Shown here in pieces: positions 52,551 through 62,000 of a stretch of DNA of 64,000 nt. Source of the DNA: Deltaproteobacteria bacterium. Its GTDB lineage: Bacteria; Desulfobacterota; GWC2-55-46; DRQE01. The stretch covers positions 62,001 to 126,000 of the forward strand of contig WGFM01000002.1 in assembly GCA_015492245.1 (NCBI GenBank). Direction: 5' to 3'. Within the stretch, counting starts at the first letter, position 1, and every line of letters starts with the position of its first letter. The notes beneath the pieces were generated by a model. It worked only from the letters and a program-made list of their open reading frames with translations, made no database searches and had not been told where the DNA came from. The position numbers and the translations under genes were made by a program.

Positions 52551-54205
52551 GTACCGCCGTAGAGAGCAAAACCAGAGAGGGTGGTTTCAGCCTCAAAGAG
52601 TGGATATTCACGACAGACCATAAAAGGATAGGCATACTGTATCTTATAGGTTCTTATGCCGCCTTTGCGGTGGCAGGTATTATGGCCATGCTCATGAGAA
52701 CCGAGCTCTCGAGCATCGGGCCAACCATAACAGAGAATCCAAACACCTACAATGTATGGCTCTATTTTCATGGGGCCGCAATGATACTGGGTTATCAGAT
52801 ACCGGCACTTACAGGGTTCTTTGCAAACTACTATGTGCCCCTTATGATAGGCGCAAAGGATGTTGCCTTTCCAAGGCTTAATGCCCTGAGTGTGTGGCTC
52901 TTCTGGATGGGTATAGTGCTGGCGCTTCTTACCTTTGTGGTGCCGGACCCCCCTGACATAATGTGGACAGGCTATCCTCCCTATTCGGTCATAACCCAGG
53001 GCAACACGGCTCTTTACACATTCACGGTGCTTCTTATAGGGTTTTCCTCCATAGCCGGAGGGGTCAACTTCCTTACCACCATAATATACATGCGTGCGCC
53101 TGGCATGACATGGGGCAAGCTCAACATGTTCATATGGTGCATCCTGACTGCCTTCATAATACAGATAATATTTGTGCCCGTGCTCGGCACAGCGGTAACC
53201 ATGATTTCCTTCGACAAATACCTGGGCACAACCTTCTTCAACGCCTCGATGGGTGGCACCGCGGTGCTCTATGAGAACCTTTTCTGGTTCTACTCTCATC
53301 CTGCCGTGTATGTAATACTGTTGCCTGCCATGGGGATCATCTACGAGATAGTTGCAACCTTTGCACGCAACAACATCTTCAACTATCGTGGTATTCTTTA
53401 CGGCGGTATATGGGGTGTGGTCGCCCTTGGTGGTATCGTGTGGGCACATCACCTCTATGTTGCAGGCATACCCGACTGGATGAGCCTCATACATGTGTTC
53501 CTGACACTTCTTATAAGTGTGCCCGTGGGGCTTCTCATGATAGGCATCGTGGGCACCCTTTACAAGGGCGCCATAGAGTACAGAACCCCCATGCTCTATG
53601 CCGTGGGCTTCGTGTTCCTCTTCCTTATAGGAGGACTGACTGGCATACCGAATGCCATGTCCAGCATATACATCCACATAACCGAGACCTACTGGATACC
53701 GGGCCACTTCCACTATGTTATGGCCCTGTCGGTTACATTTGCCATCATAGGTGGGACATACTACATATTCCCCAAGATGACAGGGAGGATGTATCACGAG
53801 GGGCTTGGCAAGCTGGGCTTCATACTGCTCTTTGTAGGGGCCAACATAACATTCTTTCTTACCATGGTCCTTGGTGTAAGGGGTATGCCCAGAAGATACT
53901 ATGACTACCCCCAGTTTCCAGAGTTCGAGGGTATACAGCAGCTGATAACCTATGGCTCCTATGTGATACTTGCAGGGTCTGTGGTGATACTTGCGTCCTG
54001 GGTCTACGGGCTTGTGCGGGGCGAGAAGGCCGTGGCAAACCCATGGGGCTCGAGAAGTCTTGAGTGGACCCATACGCCTTCTCCACCACCACCAGGGAAC
54101 TTTAAAGAAGTGCCCCAGCTTTCAGAGGACTGGAGCCCCTATGGATATGGCAACGGAAAGAGGGAAGAAGAGAAGGGTGAAGACCTTGAGCCTGCTCGCC
54201 CTTAA
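52547..54205 (+). CDS. cytochrome c oxidase subunit I, A-type heme-copper oxidase (YSHPAVY variant)
   Basis: HGAAMILG, FWFYSHPAVY, WAHH, GHFHYVM heme/CuB ligands. Confidence 0.95.
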   Translation: MSTAVESKTREGGFSLKEWIFTTDHKRIGILYLIGSYAAFAVAGIMAMLMRTELSSIGPTITENPNTYNVWLYFHGAAMILGYQIPALTGFFANYYVPLMIGAKDVAFPRLNALSVWLFWMGIVLALLTFVVPDPPDIMWTGYPPYSVITQGNTALYTFTVLLIGFSSIAGGVNFLTTIIYMRAPGMTWGKLNMFIWCILTAFIIQIIFVPVLGTAVTMISFDKYLGTTFFNASMGGTAVLYENLFWFYSHPAVYVILLPAMGIIYEIVATFARNNIFNYRGILYGGIWGVVALGGIVWAHHLYVAGIPDWMSLIHVFLTLLISVPVGLLMIGIVGTLYKGAIEYRTPMLYAVGFVFLFLIGGLTGIPNAMSSIYIHITETYWIPGHFHYVMALSVTFAIIGGTYYIFPKMTGRMYHEGLGKLGFILLFVGANITFFLTMVLGVRGMPRRYYDYPQFPEFEGIQQLITYGSYVILAGSVVILASWVYGLVRGEKAVANPWGSRSLEWTHTPSPPPPGNFKEVPQLSEDWSPYGYGNGKREEEKGEDLEPARP

Positions 54206-54998
54206 GCTGTTCTTCCTTGTGGCTGCCACAGAGGCTTCGGCCTCTGTGGACAGAGACTTCATGCGCTCTGCCTTCCAGAAGGCAAACAGTGCCATAGGCT
54301 CGAGGATAGGGAATCACACCCTTGTAGACCACAGGGGGGAGAGATTCGGTATCAGAGAGCTTCGGGGTAGACCAGTCGTTGTGAGCTTCATATACACAGA
54401 GTGTGCCAGCACATGTGCCGCCATAACCATGGCCATAGAGCGGGCATTGAAGAAGGCCTCCCCTGATATGCTGGAGAGATTCGTGGTGCTCACCATAGGG
54501 TTCGATACCGAGAGGGATACCCCCAGAAGGCTCTCGGAATATGCCAGACCATTCATGGACAGGTACAGAAACTGGCTCTTCGCAACGGCCGATGCCAATA
54601 CCATACAGAGGTTCACAGGTGAGACAGGCTTCTGGTTCAGAAAGAATTCAGGGGGAGGGTTCGACCATCTGAACATGGTTACCATAATAGATGACGAGGG
54701 CAGGATATACAAACACATATACGGTATCGACTTTGAGGCAGACGAGGTGCTCGAACCCCTCTATGCCATAATCAACAGAGAAGAGGGGCCTGCCAGGCCA
54801 CCTGATGCATCGGCAGGGGTGTTGGATGCGCTAAAACTTCTTTGCTACAGCTATGACGAGGCAACAGGAACCTACAGGCCTGACTACACATTCCTCATGA
54901 CAGTTGGAATGTGGATCGTGGTGCAGGTAGTGGGTGTGGCTTTTGTAATATATCTCTTTAAAGGAAGGAGGGATGCGGTAGGAAAGAAGAAAGGCTGA
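54141..54998 (+). CDS. SCO1/SenC-like copper chaperone with C-terminal TM
   Basis: FIYTECASTCAAIT (CxxxC), FDHLNMVTIIDDEG; start may be GTG 54177. Confidence 0.88.
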   Translation: MDMATERGKKRRVKTLSLLALKLFFLVAATEASASVDRDFMRSAFQKANSAIGSRIGNHTLVDHRGERFGIRELRGRPVVVSFIYTECASTCAAITMAIERALKKASPDMLERFVVLTIGFDTERDTPRRLSEYARPFMDRYRNWLFATADANTIQRFTGETGFWFRKNSGGGFDHLNMVTIIDDEGRIYKHIYGIDFEADEVLEPLYAIINREEGPARPPDASAGVLDALKLLCYSYDEATGTYRPDYTFLMTVGMWIVVQVVGVAFVIYLFKGRRDAVGKKKG

Positions 54999-55007
54999 AG
55001 AGCCACA

Positions 55008-55090
55008 CACCCCCATCCCTTCATTCAAAAGGAAAGCCCCCTTTCTTGATGAAGAAAGCCTCCTTACCGAAGGGATGGGGGTGATTTTTT
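55008..55090 (+). terminator. intrinsic terminator of the cytochrome oxidase operon
   Basis: Perfect 15-bp stem CACCCCCATCCCTTC (55008-55022)/GAAGGGATGGGGGTG (55069-55083), then A-TTTTTTT; inner hairpin CTTTCTT-gatg-AAGAAAG. Confidence 0.85.
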
Positions 55091-55092
55091 TC

Positions 55093-55121
55093 TTGACATT
55101 CTACCCACTGTAGAATACCAT
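55093..55121 (+). promoter_or_regulatory. promoter with embedded repressor operator for the BlaI-like gene
   Basis: TTGACA-N17-TACCAT; the 17-bp spacer is exactly the dyad TTCTAC-ccact-GTAGAA (55099-55115). Confidence 0.75.
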
Positions 55122-55557
55122 GATAGATATGAAGTCCTTTCTTAAAAGCTTCAGAATAGGCAAGGCAGGCGGAGAGGCCCTTGGCCCGCTTGAGAGTGCC
55201 ATAATGGATGCCCTCTGGCACAAGGGGGGTGTTACAGGGAGAGCAGTATACAGAGAGGTACTAAGGAGCAAGAAGGTTGCCTACACCACTGTTCTTACAG
55301 TGCTTGAAAGGCTTGTGGGCAAGGGGCTCGTAAGAAAGAAGAAGAGTGAGGAAGGGTATGTCTTTTCAGCCCTGTACTCTAAGGAGGAGTTCGAAAGGAT
55401 GGTCTCGAGAGAGGTGCTAAGAGGGGTGCTTGAACTTTCCCAAACTACTGCTATAGTTAACTTTGTGGACCTGCTTGCAGAAGAGGATCCAGGAGAACTC
55501 GAAAGACTGCGAAGACTCGTTGAGGAGAAAAGCCTTGAACTGGGCAGGAAAGACTGA
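55120..55557 (+). CDS. BlaI/MecI/CopY-family transcriptional repressor
   Basis: LGPLESAIMDALWHKGGVTGRAVYREV winged helix, YTTVLTVLERLVGKGLV; conserved N-F (AIVNFVD) in the C-terminal helix; ATG 55129 may be the real (leaderless) start. Confidence 0.9.
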   Translation: MIDMKSFLKSFRIGKAGGEALGPLESAIMDALWHKGGVTGRAVYREVLRSKKVAYTTVLTVLERLVGKGLVRKKKSEEGYVFSALYSKEEFERMVSREVLRGVLELSQTTAIVNFVDLLAEEDPGELERLRRLVEEKSLELGRKD

Positions 55558-56452
55558 TATAGCAACATACATAAAGGCAGGGCTTGTTGCCTTCATAGTA
55601 TCGGCTCTGTTGCTTGTGGTGCTTGGTGTGGTCAGGCTTTCGGGGCTCTTCTATGACCTTGTGGAGTGGTGCAGGAGTGTGGTGGAAGGTTGTCTGCCCT
55701 ATCTCTCGGCAGATATTATACTCTTCTGGTTTTCCGGGGGGCTCATAGTTGCAGGGTTCATCTACGCAACCGTAAAGAACACAGCAGGTCTTCTGCGGGG
55801 ATACTGGCGTATAAAGAGTTTTCCCATTCACCACACAACTGGCTCATCCAGTGTTGTGCTCATAAAGGACGACTCTCTGGCAGTGGCCTTCACCCAGGGG
55901 CTTCTGCGTCCAAGGATATACATATCCACAGGGCTCATGAAGAGTCTCTCAAGGGAAGAGCTTCTGGGGGTGGTCTACCACGAGATGCACCACAAAAGAA
56001 GAAAAGACCCCCTGAGGATACTGGGGCTGTCTTTCATGAAAGATGCCCTCTTCTACCTTCCTGTTGGAAGATACCTTGAAAAAAGGATATTGAGGCTCAA
56101 GGAGTTTGAGGCAGACAGAACCGCAGCCCTGCGGCTTGAAAGCCCTGTGCCCATAGCAAGGGCACTGCTCAAGCTCAAGGAGTCCTTTATCCTCAGGCAG
56201 CCAGGAGGAGCATATATCACCGGATATGAACTTAAAGAAAGGATAGATGGACTCCTGGGCAGAACAACACACATTGTGCATGGAAGACCCTCTGCCGGGT
56301 TTCTTATTAAAAACATGGTGATAGTGGTGATGCTCCTTGCGGGGCTTCTGATGCCGGTCTTTGCTACAGAAGACTACACCTGCACCACCAAACACTGCAC
56401 CCACCACATGGAAAAACTGGGGAAGGTATGCGAAACACACTGTCATACATGA
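55535..56452 (+). CDS. BlaR1/MecR1-like M56 membrane metalloprotease with Cys/His-rich C-terminal tail
   Basis: VVYHEMHHKRRKDPLR (HExxH), multiple TMs, C-terminal EDYTCTTKHCTHHMEKLGKVCETHCHT; TTG start with GAGGAG SD, overlapping blaI-like end. Confidence 0.87.
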   Translation: MNWAGKTDIATYIKAGLVAFIVSALLLVVLGVVRLSGLFYDLVEWCRSVVEGCLPYLSADIILFWFSGGLIVAGFIYATVKNTAGLLRGYWRIKSFPIHHTTGSSSVVLIKDDSLAVAFTQGLLRPRIYISTGLMKSLSREELLGVVYHEMHHKRRKDPLRILGLSFMKDALFYLPVGRYLEKRILRLKEFEADRTAALRLESPVPIARALLKLKESFILRQPGGAYITGYELKERIDGLLGRTTHIVHGRPSAGFLIKNMVIVVMLLAGLLMPVFATEDYTCTTKHCTHHMEKLGKVCETHCHT

Positions 56453-57777
56453 GGAAAGGTGTTTTTTTGTCATCTATTTCTACATTGTGTAGAACGGGCT
56501 GTATCCTTCTGGTCCTTCTCATGCTGTTTGTTGTAGGCCATCCTGTTCCATCAGGGGCTGCCGGCACAAAGGAGCCCACGGGGCTTCAGGCGCTTATAGA
56601 TTATGCACTTCAGAACAACCAGCTCATAAAGGCGAGAAAGGCAGAGCTTGAGGCTACGAAAAACAGAAAGCCATGGAAAGAGGCGTTCGATGATCCCATG
56701 CTCTCATACATCCATCCAGTAGAACCTGTTGAGACCAGAAGGGGACCACAGGAAAGAACCCTCGGGATAACACAGAAGCTGCCTTTCCCGGGAAAACTGA
56801 GGCTCGAAGGAGAGATAGTCTCCAAGGAGATAGAGGTGGCAAGGCTTCTCTACGAGATGGCGATAAGGGATGTGGTTACAGAGGTGAAGAAACTCTACTA
56901 CGAACTTTACTATCTCGACAGGGCCATAGAACTGGAAGAGGAGAACCGAAAGATACTGGCCTACTTCAAAGAGCTTGCCATGAAGAACTACAGTGTGGAT
57001 GAGAAGGCACTCACCCCGCTTATAAGGGCAGAGGCAAAGTATGAGCGGGCATGGAACATGCTCGTGATGCTGAAAGAGAGAAGACACACCATAAGCGCAA
57101 GGCTCAATGCCATACTTAACAGACCACCAGCAGAAAAGATAGATAGAACAGAGGACATAACACCCGAGCCTGTAGGTGTATCGATAGATGTGCTCTACGA
57201 GATGGCAAAGGACATAGAAGAGATACGCACAAAGGAGAACGAGTTGAGAAAGGCAGAACTTTCGGAGAGGCTTTCGAGGCTCGTCTATTACCCGGACTTT
57301 ACACTGGGGCTTGTGTACACAGAAATAGGCGAGAGCGATATGCCCGTGGAAGACAGCGGAAAGGACGCCCTCTCTTTCATGGTGGGCATAAACATACCCC
57401 TGTGGGCAGAGAAGAACAGAGGCAGGGTTGAAGAGCAGGTGAACAGAAGGCTTTCTGTAGAGCGCAAGAAGGAGCTTGTCCTTAAAGAGGTGCTCAACAG
57501 GGTAAGGGATGCCTACTACTCGATGCTCGAGAAATACGAACTCATAGGCAGCTACCGTGATGAGCTCATACCCATGGCAAAAGAATCCATGAATATAGCA
57601 GAGGCATGGTATGAAAACGGCATAGGTGGGCTTGGAGAACTGCTCGAGACAGAGAGCATGTGGATAAACTTCAGAAGGGCCTACTATAGAACAGTTGCAG
57701 ATTACCTTAAGTATACTGCAGAGCTTGAAAGGCTCACAGGGTTTAACAAAAAAGAGCGGGAGGCTTCCTTAAGATGA
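56449..57777 (+). CDS. TolC/CusC-family outer-membrane efflux protein
   Basis: OEP coiled-coil repeats; ATG overlapping preceding stop (ATGA); signal peptide. Confidence 0.88.
   Translation: MRKGVFLSSISTLCRTGCILLVLLMLFVVGHPVPSGAAGTKEPTGLQALIDYALQNNQLIKARKAELEATKNRKPWKEAFDDPMLSYIHPVEPVETRRGPQERTLGITQKLPFPGKLRLEGEIVSKEIEVARLLYEMAIRDVVTEVKKLYYELYYLDRAIELEEENRKILAYFKELAMKNYSVDEKALTPLIRAEAKYERAWNMLVMLKERRHTISARLNAILNRPPAEKIDRTEDITPEPVGVSIDVLYEMAKDIEEIRTKENELRKAELSERLSRLVYYPDFTLGLVYTEIGESDMPVEDSGKDALSFMVGINIPLWAEKNRGRVEEQVNRRLSVERKKELVLKEVLNRVRDAYYSMLEKYELIGSYRDELIPMAKESMNIAEAWYENGIGGLGELLETESMWINFRRAYYRTVADYLKYTAELERLTGFNKKEREASLR
56478..56494. promoter_or_regulatory. second copy of the BlaI-like operator dyad
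   Basis: TTCTACATTGTGTAGAA, same TTCTAC-N5-GTAGAA as at 55099-55115; overlaps TTGTCA-N17-TAGAAC promoter-like pair. Confidence 0.7.
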
Positions 57778-59045
57778 AGGGAAAGATAAATACGCTCTGT
57801 CTTGTGCTGGTCTGTCTGGCCATCATAGGAGGTGTTACAGCTGCATACCTCTATCTAAAAAAGGATACTCCTTCCATGGAGATGGCAGAGCATGCCGCAC
57901 ACAGGGCAGAGAAGAAAAAGGAGAAGAAGATACTTTACTGGCGGGCACCCATGGACCCAACCTACATATCCGACAAGCCAGGAAAGTCTCCCATGGGGAT
58001 GGACCTCATCCCCGTATATGAAGGAGAAGAGGAAGAGGCAGGTATCGTCAAGATAGACCCCCGTGTTGTGCAGAGCATAGGGGTGAGAACAGAGAAGGTA
58101 GAAAGGATGCCCCTCAGAAAGAACATAAGGACCGTTGGAAGGGTGGACTATGACGAGAAGAAACTCTACCACATACACACGAAGATAGATGGATGGATAG
58201 AGAAGCTCTATGTGGATTACACAGGCCAGCTCGTAAAGAAAGACGAGATGCTCCTCGAGATATACAGCCCACAGCTTGTGGCAGCCCAGGAGGAATACCT
58301 TCTTGCCAGAAGATACAGTAAAGAGGTGAAACTTGAAGGCATAAAGGAGTTCGACCTTCTCGAGCTCAGCCGCAGAAGGCTCGAGCTCTGGGATGTGCCC
58401 CCCCATCAGATAGAAGAGCTCGACAGGACAGGCACCATCATGCGAACCCTCCACATACACTCGCCTGTCAAGGGTATCGTGGTGGAAAAGCCAGTAAGAG
58501 AGGGCATGTTCGTAAAGCCTGGCACGAAACTCTACACCATAGCAGATCTATCCACCATATGGGTATACGTGGATATATACGAGTACGAGCTACCGTGGAT
58601 AAAGGCAGGCGATGTGGCGGAACTGACACTTACAAGCCAGCCTGGCAGGACATACCGTGGCAGGGTGAGCTTCGTATATCCCTTCATGGACCCCAAAACG
58701 CGTACCAACAAGGTAAGGCTTGAGTTTTCAAACCCAGGGTTCGAGCTCAAACCAGATATGTATGCCGATGTATCAATAAAGGCATCCATAAGAAAAGAGA
58801 GCATAGTGGTGCCCAAGGAGGCGGTTATAAGGTCAGGAGAGAGAAATGTGGTAATCCTCTCTCTCGGAGAGGGTAGATTCATGGCAAAGGAGATAACCCT
58901 GGGTGTGGAAGGTGGAGAGTGGTATGAGGTCAAAGAGGGACTGAAAGAGGGGGACACAGTGGTTGTTAGCGCACAGTTCCTCATAGACTCGGAGAGCAGG
59001 CTCAAAGAGGCCATCGGAAAGATGAGCGGCATGCACCACCATTAA
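57774..59045 (+). CDS. cusB: CusB-family RND periplasmic adaptor with N-terminal heavy-metal-binding domain
   Basis: ILYWRAPMDPTYISDKPGKSPMGMDLIPVYEGEE, GRVDYDEKKLYHIHTKIDGWIEKLYVDYTGQ; C-terminal GMHHH. Confidence 0.9.
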   Translation: MKGKINTLCLVLVCLAIIGGVTAAYLYLKKDTPSMEMAEHAAHRAEKKKEKKILYWRAPMDPTYISDKPGKSPMGMDLIPVYEGEEEEAGIVKIDPRVVQSIGVRTEKVERMPLRKNIRTVGRVDYDEKKLYHIHTKIDGWIEKLYVDYTGQLVKKDEMLLEIYSPQLVAAQEEYLLARRYSKEVKLEGIKEFDLLELSRRRLELWDVPPHQIEELDRTGTIMRTLHIHSPVKGIVVEKPVREGMFVKPGTKLYTIADLSTIWVYVDIYEYELPWIKAGDVAELTLTSQPGRTYRGRVSFVYPFMDPKTRTNKVRLEFSNPGFELKPDMYADVSIKASIRKESIVVPKEAVIRSGERNVVILSLGEGRFMAKEITLGVEGGEWYEVKEGLKEGDTVVVSAQFLIDSESRLKEAIGKMSGMHHH

Positions 59046-59090
59046 AAGACTTCCCGTAAAAAAGACTTACACAAGGCAGGGCATTAAAGG

Positions 59091-62000
59091 ATGCTTAAAA
59101 AGATAATAGAGTTCTCCATAAACAACAGGTTCCTGGTTATAGTGGGCACCCTCCTCATAATAGGCTGGGGTATATTCAGCATAAAGAACATACCACTTGA
59201 TGCCATACCAGACCTCAGTGATGTGCAGGTAATAATATACACCGAGTATCCGGGCCAGGCCCCGCAGGTGGTCGAAGACCAGATAACATACCCCATTGCC
59301 ACGGTGATGCTCAGTGTGTCCGGGGCAAAGGTTGTGAGGGGGTATTCATTCTTCGGTTTCTCCTTCGTGTATGTGATATTCGAGGACGGCACAGACATGT
59401 ACTGGGCACGAAGCAGGGTGCTGGAATACCTCAACTATGTGGCAGGAAAACTTCCCCCAGGGGTTACTCCAAGCCTTGGGCCCGATGCAACAGGGGTGGG
59501 ATGGGTATACGAGTATGCACTGGTGGATAGAACGGGCAGATACGACCTTTCAGAACTCCGTAGCCTTCAGGACTGGTTCCTCAGATACGAGCTCCAGACA
59601 GTGCCGGGTGTGTCAGAGGTTGCAAGCATAGGCGGGTTTGTAAAGCAATACCAGGTTGAGGTGGATCCGAACAGGCTCCTTACCTACAACATACCGCTTC
59701 AGAAGGTGAAACATGCCATACAGCGCTCAAACAACGATGTCGGTGGCAGGGTGGTGGAGATGGCAGAGACGGAGTACATGGTAAGGGGGCTGGGCTACAT
59801 AAGGGGCATAAAGGACATTGAGAACATAGTTGTGGATGTGGACCAAAAGGGCACCCCCGTATTGCTTCGAGACATTGCCTACATCCATACAGGCCCGGAA
59901 CTCAGAAGGGGCCTTGCAGAGCTCGACGGCGAGGGCGAGGTTGTGGGTGGCATAGTGGTAATGCGTTACGGAGAGAACGCCCTCAAGGTTATAGATGCCG
60001 TAAAGGAAAGGCTCGAGGAACTCAAAAAGGGACTTCCAGAAGGGGTGGAGGTTATTTCAGTCTATGACCGCAGCAAGCTCATCCACAGGGCAGTGGAAAC
60101 ACTCAAGAAGAAGCTGATAGAGGAGATAATAGTTGTAACCCTTATATGTGTACTGTTTCTTATGCACCTGAGGAGTGCCCTCGTTATCATCATAGCCCTT
60201 CTTTCAGGGGTGCTCGTCTCGTTCATAGTCATGTATTACCAGGGTATAAACGCAAACATAATGAGCCTTGGCGGTATAGCCATAGCCATAGGGGCGATGA
60301 TAGATGCTGCCATAGTGATGGTGGAGAACGCCCACAAAAGACTCGAAGAGGCTGCCAAAAGGGGTGAGGATGTAGACCGCTGGCATGTAATAATGGGTGC
60401 GGCAAAGGAGATTGGGCCGTCGCTATTTTTTGCACTCCTCATAATAACATTCTCGTTCCTGCCCGTCTTCAGCCTCCAGGCCCAGGAGGGTCGCCTTTTC
60501 AGCCCCCTTGCCTTCACAAAGACCTATGCCATGGCGGGCGCCGCCATACTGGCAATAACACTGGTGCCAGTGCTCATGGGCTACCTCATAAAGGGCAAGA
60601 TATTCCCTGAAGAGAAAAACCCCATGGGAAGAGTCCTCGTGGCAGTGTACAGGCCTGTTGTGTACTTCGCACTGAAATACAAGAAGACCACCATAGTGGT
60701 ATCTATACTCATACTTGTAGCCACGGTTGTGCCCTACAAAAGGCTGGGCTCCGAGTTCATGCCACCCCTCAACGAGGGCGACATACTCTACATGCCCACC
60801 ACCCTGCCAGGCATATCCATAACAAAGGCAAGGGAGATATTGCAGCAGACAGATAAGATACTCAAGACCTTCCCAGAGGTGGAACATGTGTTCGGAAAGA
60901 TAGGCAGGGCAGAGACCCCCACAGACCCTGCCCCGCTTACCATGATAGAGACAACGATAACACTCAAGCCACCTGATGAGTGGCGCCCAGGCATGACCAT
61001 GGAAAAACTCATGCAGGAGATGGACAGGGCCATAAGGTTCCCAGGGGTTACAAACGCATGGACCATGCCCATAAAGACCCGTGTGGACATGCTCTCTACA
61101 GGTATAAAGACCCCTGTGGGTATAAAGATAGCAGGAGACGACCTTAAGACCATAGAGGAGATAGGCAGACACATAGAGGGCCTTATCAAGGATGTGCCGG
61201 GCACGCTCAGTGTCTACTCCGAGAGGGTTACAGGCGGAAACTACCTCGACTACGAGATAGATCGGCTCAGTGCGGCCCGATACGGGCTGACCGTGGGGGA
61301 TGTGCAGGATGTTATCCAGTCTGCCATAGGGGGGATGAATATAACCACCACTGTGGAGGGCAGAGAACGATACCCCGTGAACCTTCGCTACCCGAGGGAA
61401 TTGAGGGATGATATATCCAAGCTCGAGCGAATCCTCATACCCACACCCACGGGCACACAGATACCGATAGCACAGGTTGCCAGTATGAAGATAAGGAAGG
61501 GACCCCCCTCGATAAAGAGCGAGAACGCAAGGCTAAACGGCTGGATATATGTGGATATAAGGGACATAGATGTGGGAACCTATGTGGAGAAGGCAAAGGA
61601 AGTGGTGGAAAAGAATGTGAAACTTCCAAAGGGATATTCCATAACATGGAGCGGGCAGTACGAATACATGGAGCGGGCGAAGAAAAGGCTCATGGTGGTG
61701 GTGCCCCTTACCATAGCCATAATACTGTTTCTCCTGTATCTGCACTTCAACAATGTGGTGGAGTGCCTCATCATAATGGTCTCTCTGCCCTTTTCCGTGG
61801 TTGGTGGGGTATGGCTCATGTATCTTCTGGGCTACAACATGAGTGTGGCCGTGGGGGTGGGCTTTATCGCCCTTGCGGGTGTGGCAGTGGAGATAGGTAT
61901 AATAATGCTCGCATATCTGGACCTCATGTATAAAGAACGATACCTCCATGGTGGCATAAACACCACGGAGGAACTCTATGAGGCCATAGTGGATGGGGCT

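Noticed and set aside
52523-54073. 516-aa antisense ORF opposite cytochrome oxidase subunit I
   Set aside because: Shadow ORF from codon bias; translation is rich in H/Y/G/C with no domain, and the sense strand is a clear COX1.
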